A stretch of 34,405 nucleotides of DNA from JBEKYD01 sp049509915 (GTDB lineage: Bacteria; Acidobacteriota; Terriglobia; Bryobacterales; Bryobacteraceae). Shown here in pieces: positions 25,330-32,627 of the stretch; the first letter of the stretch is position 1; every line of letters begins with the position of its first letter. Location: positions 1-34,405 of the forward strand of contig JBEKZL010000048.1 in assembly GCA_049509915.1 (NCBI GenBank), read 5' to 3'. The position numbers were made by a program, and so were the translations under genes. The notes under the pieces were generated by a model. The model was not told the origin of the DNA. It saw only the letters and a program-made list of their open reading frames with translations, and searched no databases.

Positions 25330-26109
25330 CTAGTCGCCTCCGATGGCGTGCCGCCTTACAGTGCGGGCTTTGCCCGTGGATTCGTCCACTTCCACGATCA
25401 CGGCATGCAACTCGGCGCCTTTGGTGGCCGCTTCCATGCGCACCGGCAGGCTGGTCAGGAACCGCTGCACGATCACGCCGGTTTCCACTCCGATCACCGA
25501 ATCGTACGGCCCGGTCATGCCACAATCGGTCTGGTAAGCCGTGCCGCCCGGAAGAATACGGGTATCCGCCGTGGCAATGTGGGTGTGGGTGCCGATCAGG
25601 GCGGAAACGCGCCCATCCAGATACCACCCCATGGCGATCTTCTCACTGGTGACCTCGGCGTGAAAATCCACGAAGCGCACCCGCACCCGCGGATCTAGCC
25701 CGGCCAGAATGCTATCGGCCTTGCGGAACGGACAATCGGTTGCGGGCATGTAGGTCCGCCCTTGCAGGTTCATGACGGCGCATTCGACGCCATTGCGCGC
25801 GGGCACTACCGCCAGACCCGCGCCCGGGCCCTGCGGATAGTTGGCGGGACGCAACAGGCGCGGCTGGCGCTCCAGGTACTCGTAAATCTCCCGCTTATCC
25901 CACACGTGATTGCCGGTCGTTAACACATCGAATCCCAGAGCGAACAAGCCCTCGGCGATAGCCGGCGTGACGCCGAATCCGCCGGCGGCGTTCTCCGCGT
26001 TGCCAATTGCGAGGTCGATGGCATTGGTCTGCATGATATCGGCAAGGTGGTCGGCTACGATTCTCCTGCCCGGAGAAGCGAAAATGTCTCCGACAAAAAG
26101 TATATTCAT
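25330..26109 (-). CDS. YmdB-type metallophosphoesterase (TIGR00282 family)
   Basis: 259 residues. All dinuclear metal motifs of the family are present: VGDIFASPGR (D8), GNAENAAGG, TTGNHVWDKRE, VDFHAEVTSEK and GTHTHIATAD, followed by DCGMTGPYDSVIG. Bacillus YmdB has phosphodiesterase activity on 2',3'-cyclic nucleotides and influences biofilm formation. Here it is co-transcribed with a diguanylate cyclase. The start ATG 26109 is chosen because MNILFVGDIF matches the family's N-terminus; the frame stays open upstream to 26910, antisense to the deoxyhypusine-synthase-like gene, but that extension is a shadow. ATG 26133 is a possible alternative. Confidence 0.9.
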   Translation of the reverse strand: MNILFVGDIFASPGRRIVADHLADIMQTNAIDLAIGNAENAAGGFGVTPAIAEGLFALGFDVLTTGNHVWDKREIYEYLERQPRLLRPANYPQGPGAGLAVVPARNGVECAVMNLQGRTYMPATDCPFRKADSILAGLDPRVRVRFVDFHAEVTSEKIAMGWYLDGRVSALIGTHTHIATADTRILPGGTAYQTDCGMTGPYDSVIGVETGVIVQRFLTSLPVRMEAATKGAELHAVIVEVDESTGKARTVRRHAIGGD

Positions 26110-26136
26110 TTTGCCATTCAACTTAACACGCATGCT

Positions 26137-27429
26137 ATGGTCAAAAAGATGCCGAGCGTTCCTCCTGATTCCGAGCCGCCGGAGCGGCATCATGTAATGC
26201 CGCGGGAACGGCGCTACGTGAAGGTCCGCCGCGTCGACGAGTGCGCCACTCTGGGCGATGTGTTTCTGCACTGCCTGCCGGCCTTTGGAGGCGCCTCGTT
26301 GCGCCGCATCTACGACATCCTGGACCGCGCCATCGGCATGGGCTGCCCGTTTACGCTGGCGGTTTCCGGACCGGTGACGGTATCCGGCCAGCACCAGGCC
26401 TGGCTGCTGCCGCTTCTCGAAACCGGCTGGGTTGCCTATCTTTCCACCACCGATGCGGTCTGTTACCACGACGGCCATCGCAGCCTGAACGCCTACCGTT
26501 CCGGTCCGATTCACGAAGTCCCCATTGCGAGCGACGATGCCGCCTTGCGCCAGGAAGGCACCATCCGGGTGACCGATATGGCCTTCGACGAAGGCGTGCT
26601 GCTCGATCAGGACCGTTTCCTGAGCGCCATGCTGGCGCGCCCCGAGTTCCAGCGCAAGATGACCGGCACCGAACTGCGCTATCTGCTGGGCCGCTACTAC
26701 GCCGCCGAGGAGGAACGCAACGGCGTCGCCGCCGGCCTGCTGTCCACCTGCTGGCGACGCGCCGTTCCGGTCCTGGTGGGCGCTCCCGCCGACGGCAGCG
26801 TGTTTCTCAACTCCATGAAACTGTGGGCCATGCGCCAGTCCGGGGTGATTCCCGAATACGGCTTCGAGCTGGACCTGCACGCGGAAGTCTTCGAAGCCTG
26901 CGCTTACCACCGCTGGGGTCTATTCGATCACCCGGTGCACGCCCTCGCCACCTTGATTTTGGGCGGAGGCGTGCCCAAGAACTATAACCTCCAGCCCGAG
27001 CCCGCCCTCGGCCAGGTGCTGGGCCTCGCCGAGGTGCGCGGCTACCAATTCGACGTGCAGATCGTAACCGCCCCGGTGACCGATGGATCCCTTTCTTCCT
27101 GCCTGCCGGCCGAGGCCGTTACCTGGGGCAAGGTCGACAAAGATACCTACCTCCAGACCACCGAGAGCATGCAGGCGGATTATTCCACGGTGATGCCGTT
27201 TCTGGTCAAGGCTCTGCTCGACAACCGTGCCCGCTACCGTCAGATGGTGGAGGAGGAGGGTGAAGCGGCGGCGTTTGCGCGGGAACCCAAGGCGCGCGGC
27301 TACCTTCGCCCCAGCCTGGGCTATCGCCTTTTTGAGCGGCGGGAAAACCTCTGCGCCGCGCTGACGGCGGACGTGAAAGCCAACCGCGAATGGCTCCTCG
27401 AAAGCGTGACATACCCTTTGGCCGGGTAG
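26137..27429 (+). CDS. Deoxyhypusine-synthase-like protein
   Basis: 430 residues from ATG 26137, divergent from the YmdB gene with 27 bases between starts. It belongs to the deoxyhypusine synthase family: NAD-binding-type segments FTLAVSGPVTVSGQHQAW and LETGWVAYLSTTDAVCYHDG, the GGGVPKNYNLQ loop, and PAEAVTWGKV with the catalytic lysine at K332 (K329 in human enzyme). Eukaryotic and archaeal enzymes transfer aminobutyl from spermidine to eIF5A/aIF5A; bacteria lack that substrate, and bacterial homologues are thought to act on free polyamines (homospermidine-forming or agmatine-related activities have been reported for some). The substrate here is open. ATGs at 26149 and 26197 are alternative starts. 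Confidence 0.85.
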   Translation: MVKKMPSVPPDSEPPERHHVMPRERRYVKVRRVDECATLGDVFLHCLPAFGGASLRRIYDILDRAIGMGCPFTLAVSGPVTVSGQHQAWLLPLLETGWVAYLSTTDAVCYHDGHRSLNAYRSGPIHEVPIASDDAALRQEGTIRVTDMAFDEGVLLDQDRFLSAMLARPEFQRKMTGTELRYLLGRYYAAEEERNGVAAGLLSTCWRRAVPVLVGAPADGSVFLNSMKLWAMRQSGVIPEYGFELDLHAEVFEACAYHRWGLFDHPVHALATLILGGGVPKNYNLQPEPALGQVLGLAEVRGYQFDVQIVTAPVTDGSLSSCLPAEAVTWGKVDKDTYLQTTESMQADYSTVMPFLVKALLDNRARYRQMVEEEGEAAAFAREPKARGYLRPSLGYRLFERRENLCAALTADVKANREWLLESVTYPLAG

Positions 27430-27514
27430 CAATCGGGAGACCAGGCGCCGCGCGCGTTCACCAATGACAGGGATGCCGCCCATGCGGCCAGTGTGTTACA
27501 CCAGGAGTAGTAAT

Positions 27515-28351
27515 ATGGTGTCTTCCACCGATCCCTATCGGGGCCTGAGGGAACTGCCTCCGTTTCCCGCCATCGCAACCAAGCTGTTGCGTGTGCTTTC
27601 CCGCGAAGACGCCGATCTGCGCGATATTCAGAATTTGATTCGTACCGATGCGGCTCTCTGCAGCGACCTGCTGCGCATCGTCAACTCAGCGGCTTTCGGC
27701 ACATCCACGCCGATCAGCAGCATCCAGATGGCGGTGCTGCGCCTTGGTTTCGAACGCGTCAGACAGTTCGCCATGGCGGTGTCGCTCAGAGGCTTCCTGC
27801 AGTGCGTCCGCATCGACCTGCTGCGGCACCTGTGGAGGCACAGCCTGGCCTGCGGTCTGGTTGCCAACGACCTTTCCAACGCTTGCTCCACCTCGATGGC
27901 CCAGGACGATAGTGCCTATACCACGGCGCTGCTGCACGATATCGGCCGCCTGGGCCTGTTCGTCACCCATCCGAACGAATACGCCAAGCTGATCGAGTTC
28001 GAGGCAACCGATGGCGGAGATCTGCGCGAGCGCGAACGGCACGCCTTCGGCATGGACCATTGCCAGGCGGGCGTCTGGCTGGCCGACCAATGGCAACTCG
28101 GCAAAGAGATCCGCCATGTGATCGCTACCCACCACGACCCGCTTTCCGCGGGCGACTTTCAACGGGCCGACGTGGTGCGGGTGGCAATCCTGCTGGCCGA
28201 CAGTCTTGGATTCGACGTGATGCAACCGGCCCGCGTCTTCACCTTGTCGGAAATCCGCACCATGCTGCCCCGGGCCGCCCAGTTCCGCTTCGACCCCGAC
28301 CCGGAGCTTTTCAAGACCGTAATTACCGAACAACTGGACGCCTTCGATTAG
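27515..28351 (+). CDS. HDOD domain signalling protein
   Basis: 278 residues with a single HDOD domain: LRELPPFPAIATKLLRVLSR, then IRTDAALCSDLLRIVNSAAF and ISSIQMAVLRLGFERVRQFA, and a later HDIGRLGLFVTHPNEYA core. HDOD domains resemble HD phosphodiesterases but lack the metal-binding set, and usually work as scaffolds in c-di-GMP or chemotaxis regulation. Here some HD-like residues remain (LLHDIGRLG), so catalysis cannot be excluded. ATG 27515 follows CAGGAG by seven bases. It sits 85 bases after the deoxyhypusine-synthase-like gene and converges on the sensor kinase gene. Confidence 0.85.
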   Translation: MVSSTDPYRGLRELPPFPAIATKLLRVLSREDADLRDIQNLIRTDAALCSDLLRIVNSAAFGTSTPISSIQMAVLRLGFERVRQFAMAVSLRGFLQCVRIDLLRHLWRHSLACGLVANDLSNACSTSMAQDDSAYTTALLHDIGRLGLFVTHPNEYAKLIEFEATDGGDLRERERHAFGMDHCQAGVWLADQWQLGKEIRHVIATHHDPLSAGDFQRADVVRVAILLADSLGFDVMQPARVFTLSEIRTMLPRAAQFRFDPDPELFKTVITEQLDAFD

Positions 28352-28467
28352 GCCGCGGCCGGTGGTCGGCGACTGGTGTGGTTATTCTCCGGCGGGCGCT
28401 GAGCGGGCTAAGTACATCGTTTCATAAATACGGCAACGTATTCTTGGCAGTGAAAGACCGACTAAGG

Positions 28468-30033
28468 CTAGGAAACGGTGCGAGCGGGCGCGCGGGCAGG
28501 CGAATGGGCGGCCGCGCCGCCGTCCGGAAACCGGATGCGGAAACGGCTGCCCGTGCCGGGCGCGCTGTCCACGTCCACGACACCGTGGTGCGCCTTGGCG
28601 ATCCAGGCGACGAAGCTCAGCCCGAGCCCCAGCCCCTGTTCCGGTGCCGGCGCCGTGCCCGTTCCCGGCACGCGGTAAAAGCGGTCGAAAATGTGCGGCA
28701 GGAATTCCGGCGCAATCCCGCGGCCGGTATCCTCCACAATCAGTTCCAGCGCCCCTTCCACCGGCTGCACCGTCACCCGCACGCGGCCGCCCGCGGGGGT
28801 GAACTTGATGGCGTTCGAGAGCAGGTTGGTGATCATGCGCTCGATCTGTACGCGGTCGCCTTCCAGCGTGCAGCGCTCGGCCAGTTCGGCGGTCAACGCG
28901 ATTCCGGCGGCCTCTGCCGGAATCTGGAATTGTTCGGTCACCTCCTCCACCACGCCGGAAAGATCCAGCGGCGCCCGTTGCAGCGCCAACTGCCCGGATT
29001 CGGCCTGCGAGAGCAACAGCAGGGCACGCACGATCTGCGAAAGCCGGTCGATATCCTGCATGGCGTTGAACATGGCTTCGCGGTACTGGTCGGTAGTCTT
29101 GGCCGTAAACAGCGCTACTTCGATCTGGCCCCGGATCGCCGTAATGGGCGTGCGCAGTTCGTGGGAAACATCGGTGGAGAACTGCTTCATCTGGCGAAAG
29201 GAGGCTTCCAGGCGCTCGATCATGCGGTTAAAGGTCAGGATGAGGTAGTCGAGCTCGTCGCCGGAATTGCGGGAAGGAATTCGCAGGCTCAGGTTGGAGC
29301 TGGAGATGCGCTGCGCCGCCCGGGCCACATCGTGTACCGGCGACAGCGCCCGGCCGGCCATCACCCAGCCCAGCAGCGAGCCTAAAATGATAGCCACCGG
29401 AATGGCCGCCGCCAGCCTCCAGGTGGTTTCGCGCAGCGTCCGGTCGCTTTCCTGAAACGAATCGCCCAGCGCCACGTAGAAAGGCTCCTTGTGCTGCTGG
29501 TCCCATACCATCGCCGCACGGATCAGGAAGGGTTTGCCGTCCGAATTGCGGCGCACATCCCAGGTGGGCGTGATGGGCGCGTTCGGACGGGCTCTGACGA
29601 AGTCCAGCATCCGCTCCATCCGCTCCTGAATCTCCGCGGGCTTATCGATGCCGATATCCTGGTAGCCGGTCGAGACGGAAGGACCCTGGGCCATGATGTC
29701 GGGAATCACGTGCCCGTGCTGGTCGGCGATCAGATAGATCTTCTTGATGTCGAGCACGACCGTGGTCTCGTCCGGGTCGTCCTTGTCGTAATACCAATCG
29801 GCGTAGGTGCCTTTGATGGGGTCCACCCAGATGCGCAGAAACCCGCCCTTCACGGCGGCCCATTCGTCGTTGAGACCGTCTTTCACGCCGTCGGAAAGGG
29901 TGGTCGACAGGCGGGCGCGAAAGTAACCCGCCACGGCGATCAGCAGTAGGGCGAAGAACAGCGAGTAGACGGCGGTCAGGCGGAAACGAAGCCCGCGAAC
30001 CAGACGGCGCAGATCGCGTTTGTTCCCCGCCAT
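28468..30033 (-). CDS. Sensor histidine kinase, heavy-metal-sensor style
   Basis: 521 residues. TM1 at about 17-37, a periplasmic sensor of about 150 residues, TM2 (LAAAIPVAIILGSLLGWVMA), HAMP (SPVHDVARAAQRISSSNLSL...), a HisKA domain with phosphoacceptor H291 (STDVSHELRTPIT) and an ATPase domain with N box NLLSNAIKF, DTGRGIAPEFLPHIFDRFYR and GLGLGLSF. The architecture fits the CusS-like group, but the periplasmic domain has no obvious methionine or histidine cluster. The ATG at 30033 lies one base after the stop of the regulator gene, so the two are an operon; the frame upstream to 30090 is shadow. Confidence 0.93.
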   Translation of the reverse strand: MAGNKRDLRRLVRGLRFRLTAVYSLFFALLLIAVAGYFRARLSTTLSDGVKDGLNDEWAAVKGGFLRIWVDPIKGTYADWYYDKDDPDETTVVLDIKKIYLIADQHGHVIPDIMAQGPSVSTGYQDIGIDKPAEIQERMERMLDFVRARPNAPITPTWDVRRNSDGKPFLIRAAMVWDQQHKEPFYVALGDSFQESDRTLRETTWRLAAAIPVAIILGSLLGWVMAGRALSPVHDVARAAQRISSSNLSLRIPSRNSGDELDYLILTFNRMIERLEASFRQMKQFSTDVSHELRTPITAIRGQIEVALFTAKTTDQYREAMFNAMQDIDRLSQIVRALLLLSQAESGQLALQRAPLDLSGVVEEVTEQFQIPAEAAGIALTAELAERCTLEGDRVQIERMITNLLSNAIKFTPAGGRVRVTVQPVEGALELIVEDTGRGIAPEFLPHIFDRFYRVPGTGTAPAPEQGLGLGLSFVAWIAKAHHGVVDVDSAPGTGSRFRIRFPDGGAAAHSPARAPARTVS

Positions 30034-30034
30034 G

Positions 30035-30745
30035 TTACGCCTGCGTGGCCGCGTCCGCCGGGCGTTCAGCCGGCTTATCGGGAGCGTCAATCATGTAGCC
30101 GATGCCGCGCACGGTCTGGATCAGCTTCAGCGCGAAACGGTCGTCTATCTTGCTGCGCAGATGGCGGATATAGACGTCGACGATATTGGTCAGACCGTCG
30201 TAGTCCATGTCCCAGACGTGCTCCACGATCATGGTGCGGCTGAGCGGCCGGCCGCGGTTGCGCATCATGTACTCCAGAATGCCGAATTCCTTGGGCGCCA
30301 GTTCGATCGTCTCGGTGCCCCGGGAAACCTTGCGGCGGATGCAATCGAGCACCAGGTCGCCCACTTGCAGGCGCTCGGGTGCAGGCTGTCCGCGTCGCAG
30401 CAGGGCACGCACCCGTGCCAGCAGTTCCACAAACGCGAATGGCTTGGTGAGGTAATCGTCGGCGCCCTGTTCGAGCCCCTTCACCCGGTCGTCGAGGCCG
30501 CCCCGGGCGCTGAGGATCAGCACCGGCGGGCCCACTCGCCGGCTGCGTATGTTTTCGAGCACTTCGAGGCCGTCCATGTCGGGCAGCATCAGGTCGAGCA
30601 CCACCAAGTCGTAGTCCGCGGAGTGGATGTTTTCGAGAGCGGCGGCGCCGGTGCCGGCGGCATCCACCGCGTAGCCGGCTCCCTGCAGTCCCCGGCAGAG
30701 AAAGTCGGCGATTCGCTTTTCGTCCTCGACGACCAGAATTCTCAT
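30035..30745 (-). CDS. OmpR-type response regulator, CusR/CopR-like
   Basis: 236 residues. Receiver with acidic pocket E7-D8, phosphoacceptor D51 (VVLDLMLPDMDGLE) and K101 (DDYLTKPF), then a winged helix with LAPKEFGILEYMMRNRGRPL and VDVYIRHLRSKIDD. Sequence style is that of CusR/CopR heavy-metal regulators. It is upstream of and almost abutting its kinase (one base between stop and ATG). The ATG at 30745 begins directly at MRILVVEDE; a longer frame to 31024 runs antisense to the neighbouring gene and is rejected. The pair is transcribed away from the YfiT/DinB gene, with about 110 bases between. Confidence 0.95.
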   Translation of the reverse strand: MRILVVEDEKRIADFLCRGLQGAGYAVDAAGTGAAALENIHSADYDLVVLDLMLPDMDGLEVLENIRSRRVGPPVLILSARGGLDDRVKGLEQGADDYLTKPFAFVELLARVRALLRRGQPAPERLQVGDLVLDCIRRKVSRGTETIELAPKEFGILEYMMRNRGRPLSRTMIVEHVWDMDYDGLTNIVDVYIRHLRSKIDDRFALKLIQTVRGIGYMIDAPDKPAERPADAATQA

Positions 30746-30855
30746 CGACTTACAGCTTATCGCAAACGCCAGGGCTTTGCCCTGGAAATCCCTGAGGGAC
30801 TGGGAGTCGAGGAAGCCAGAAGTCAGGAGAGCGGTGTCCCTGTTACCATTTGAGC

Positions 30856-31401
30856 ATGAATGTGAGCATGAGCCAGGACCTACGGTACCCGATCGGTAAA
30901 TTCTCCCGTCCGGAGTCGGTTTCGGCCGAAGAACGGGCCGAACTGCTGGAGGTGCTCGCCGCAACGCCCTCCCTGCTGCGCGGCGCCGTGGTCGGGCTTT
31001 CCGACGAACAACTCGGCACGCCATACCGCCCCGGCGGCTGGACCGTCCGCCAGGTGATCCACCACGTCGCCGACAGCCACATGAACAGCTACATCCGCAC
31101 CCGCCTGGCCCTTACCGAAGACAACCCGTTGATCCGGCCATACGACCAGGCGAAATGGGCGGAGCTGCCCGACGCCCGCACGCTGTTTATCGAACCATCT
31201 CTGGCGCTGCTGGACAACCTGCACGCCCGCTGGGTAGCGCTGCTTTCGAGCTTGAACCCGGAAGACTATGCCCGCACCTTCCGCCATCCGGAATACACCG
31301 AACCGATGACGCTGGACGCTAACCTGGCCCTGTATGCCTGGCACGGAATGCACCACAGCGCACATATTACGGGCCTGCGGAAGCGCATGGGGTGGAAGTA
31401 A
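30856..31401 (+). CDS. YfiT/DinB-superfamily metal-dependent transferase
   Basis: 181 residues from ATG 30856 (a TTG at 30850 and ATG 30868 are alternatives). Begins LRYPIGKFSRPESVSAEE, the typical YfiT start, and has histidines in VIHHVADSHMNSYIR and YAWHGMHHSAHITGL that form the single metal site of the DinB fold. The Bacillus homologues include bacillithiol S-transferases; acidobacteria may use bacillithiol, so a thiol-transfer role in detoxification is reasonable but unproven. Complete length. Monocistronic, followed by a hairpin-rich convergent region. Confidence 0.88.
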   Translation: MNVSMSQDLRYPIGKFSRPESVSAEERAELLEVLAATPSLLRGAVVGLSDEQLGTPYRPGGWTVRQVIHHVADSHMNSYIRTRLALTEDNPLIRPYDQAKWAELPDARTLFIEPSLALLDNLHARWVALLSSLNPEDYARTFRHPEYTEPMTLDANLALYAWHGMHHSAHITGLRKRMGWK

Positions 31402-31414
31402 AGAGCTATGGTGG

Positions 31415-31434
31415 GGCAGGCAGTTCCGCCTGCC
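31415..31434. repeat. GGCAGGC/GCCTGCC hairpin
   Basis: GGCAGGC at 31415-31421 and GCCTGCC at 31428-31434 form a perfect seven-pair stem with a six-base loop, 13 bases after the YfiT stop codon. Similar GGCAGGC...GCCTGCC units preceded by TGGGG are frequent between genes of Solibacter-like genomes as I recall, so this may be a dispersed repeat as well as a terminator. There is no T-tract. Confidence 0.4.
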
Positions 31435-31600
31435 GTACCCAGATGTCCGGCCCGCCCACTCGCTTAGACGCGGCACGGTGTTCCATAGTCGTACGCGGGG
31501 CGTCCGTTCGGCCCCGACGAGTTCGTAGACGGGATCGAGTCGAAATCGGACGGAGGTGGCGACGCGAGAAGCTAGCCCTGCTGGCGTAGAATGCAGGAGA

Positions 31601-31620
31601 GGGGCGGAGCGCTCCGTCCC
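31601..31620. repeat. GC-rich palindrome before the SRPBCC stop codon
   Basis: GGGGCGGAGC (31601-31610) and GCTCCGTCCC (31611-31620) are complementary with one G-T pair and no spacer, giving a perfect dyad. It lies in the convergent gap, 23 bases beyond the SRPBCC stop, and could help to end both converging transcripts. No T-tract follows on either side. Confidence 0.3.
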
Positions 31621-31642
31621 CGTCGCGTGAAAAATGAAATGC

Positions 31643-32158
31643 TCAAGCTAGGCTGTCCCGTTTCTTGCTCGCAACAACTGCAGCAAATTTATCGAGTATC
31701 TGGTTCCAGCCCTCCACTTGACCGCTATTTTTCGCGTTCTCCATAGTTTCATTTCCAATGAAGGTAAGTTTCGTCTGGCCGTTTCCAAAATCCTCAAACG
31801 TAATCACATCGTGCGCACCGTCTATGGCCTCATGTTCTATTCCATATTGCGCAGGCGAAACCTTGTTTCCCTCCGGGTCGGAAAAGTACATGGAGGAAAC
31901 GATCTTCTCGTGCAGAACAATCTCGTGGTATTCACCAGCATTCCAGAACTCCTGGCCATCCGGCGCTCTCATGCAGCAGAGAAATTTTCCTCCCACGCGA
32001 AAATCCATCTCGCAAAAAGGCGCAGTAAAACCCTTTGGCCCCCACCACTGCATCACATAATTCGGGTCCGTCCACGCCTTCCAAACCAATTCACGTGGGG
32101 CATCAAAAACTCTTGTGACAACCATCCGCTCTGTCTCGTTAACCGTGTTTCTTGTCAT
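31643..32158 (-). CDS. SRPBCC/AHSA1-domain protein
   Basis: 171 residues with the START-like fold: VVTRVFDAPRELVWKAWTDP at the N-terminus, then WWGPKGFTAPFCEMDFRVGG and a C-terminal GWNQILDKFAAVVA helix. These are the markers of the AHSA1/'activator of Hsp90 ATPase homologue-1-like' family, whose bacterial members bind small hydrophobic ligands or have unknown roles. The ATG at 32158 lies within the end of the ArsR gene (20-base overlap), a common pairing in which the ArsR protein represses the SRPBCC gene. Confidence 0.9.
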   Translation of the reverse strand: MTRNTVNETERMVVTRVFDAPRELVWKAWTDPNYVMQWWGPKGFTAPFCEMDFRVGGKFLCCMRAPDGQEFWNAGEYHEIVLHEKIVSSMYFSDPEGNKVSPAQYGIEHEAIDGAHDVITFEDFGNGQTKLTFIGNETMENAKNSGQVEGWNQILDKFAAVVASKKRDSLA

Positions 32159-32486
32159 CTCTGAGCTCCGTTTTTTTCATTTGATTCACAACGACATCCA
32201 GCTTGTCGAAACTCTCTTCCCAGAATCGGCGATAATAAGCCGCCCAGTCGCTGACTGTCTTTATCGCCTCTGGCCTAAGCGTGCACACACTCTCTCGTCC
32301 ACGCTTCGTCTTGATCACAATCCGCGCCCGCACCAGGTAGGCAATATGTTTTGAAATCATCTGCTGCGAGAGCGCAAACGGTTCCGTCAATCCATGCACA
32401 GAGGCAGGCCCATGTGAGAGTCGTTCGATCAGCGCCCGCCGGTTTGGATCAGACAAAGCCGCAAATGTTGTTCCCAATTGATCCAC
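32139..32486 (-). CDS. ArsR-family transcriptional repressor
   Basis: 115 residues with a winged helix: FAALSDPNRRALIERLSHGP, then ALSQQMISKHIAYLVRARIV as recognition helix region and a beta wing KTKRGRESVCTL. No cysteine metal site of the ArsR/SmtB type is seen (no CxC in the recognition helix), so the effector is probably not a metal. The start is GTG 32484-32486, and it directly overlaps a dyad that is a candidate operator. Same transcript as the SRPBCC gene, with a 20-base overlap. Confidence 0.9.
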   Translation of the reverse strand: MDQLGTTFAALSDPNRRALIERLSHGPASVHGLTEPFALSQQMISKHIAYLVRARIVIKTKRGRESVCTLRPEAIKTVSDWAAYYRRFWEESFDKLDVVVNQMKKTELRDDKKHG

Positions 32487-32520
32487 AACTATATGGTAGT
32501 GGATTATCTGCCAACGTCAA
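32483..32520 (-). promoter_or_regulatory. Promoter and operator of the ArsR-SRPBCC operon
   Basis: On the minus strand TTGACG (32520-32515) is followed after 16 bases by TACCAT (32498-32493) as a -10 element. A 20-base imperfect dyad (32483-32502; outer CCAC/GTGG, 16 of 20 positions symmetric) covers the -10 box and the GTG start codon, so repressor bound here would block initiation. With the -10 only about seven bases from the GTG, the transcript would be leaderless or nearly so. Inferred from sequence alone. Confidence 0.5.
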
Positions 32521-32627
32521 GTGTGAATTTTCGATTCCTGATTTCGGTCCCCCTGATGTCTGAAACCAGGCCGCGAGCTACCCGCGACACCCCCGGCCAG
32601 TGTTGACGAACCCGTATTCCGGCGGCG

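Noticed and set aside
24366..25652. 428-codon plus-strand frame across the diguanylate cyclase and YmdB genes
   Set aside because: Antisense to genes with intact GGDEF and metallophosphoesterase motifs; composition is low-complexity glutamine/glycine-rich text of the opposite strand.
26110..26910. Upstream extension of the YmdB gene to 26910
   Set aside because: It runs antisense to the deoxyhypusine-synthase-like gene; the family N-terminus starts at MNILFVGDIF at 26109.
28060..29385. 441-codon plus-strand frame through the sensor-kinase region
   Set aside because: It is antisense to a kinase with complete HAMP, HisKA and ATPase motifs, and the frame is arginine/histidine-rich without family features; a GC-rich shadow.
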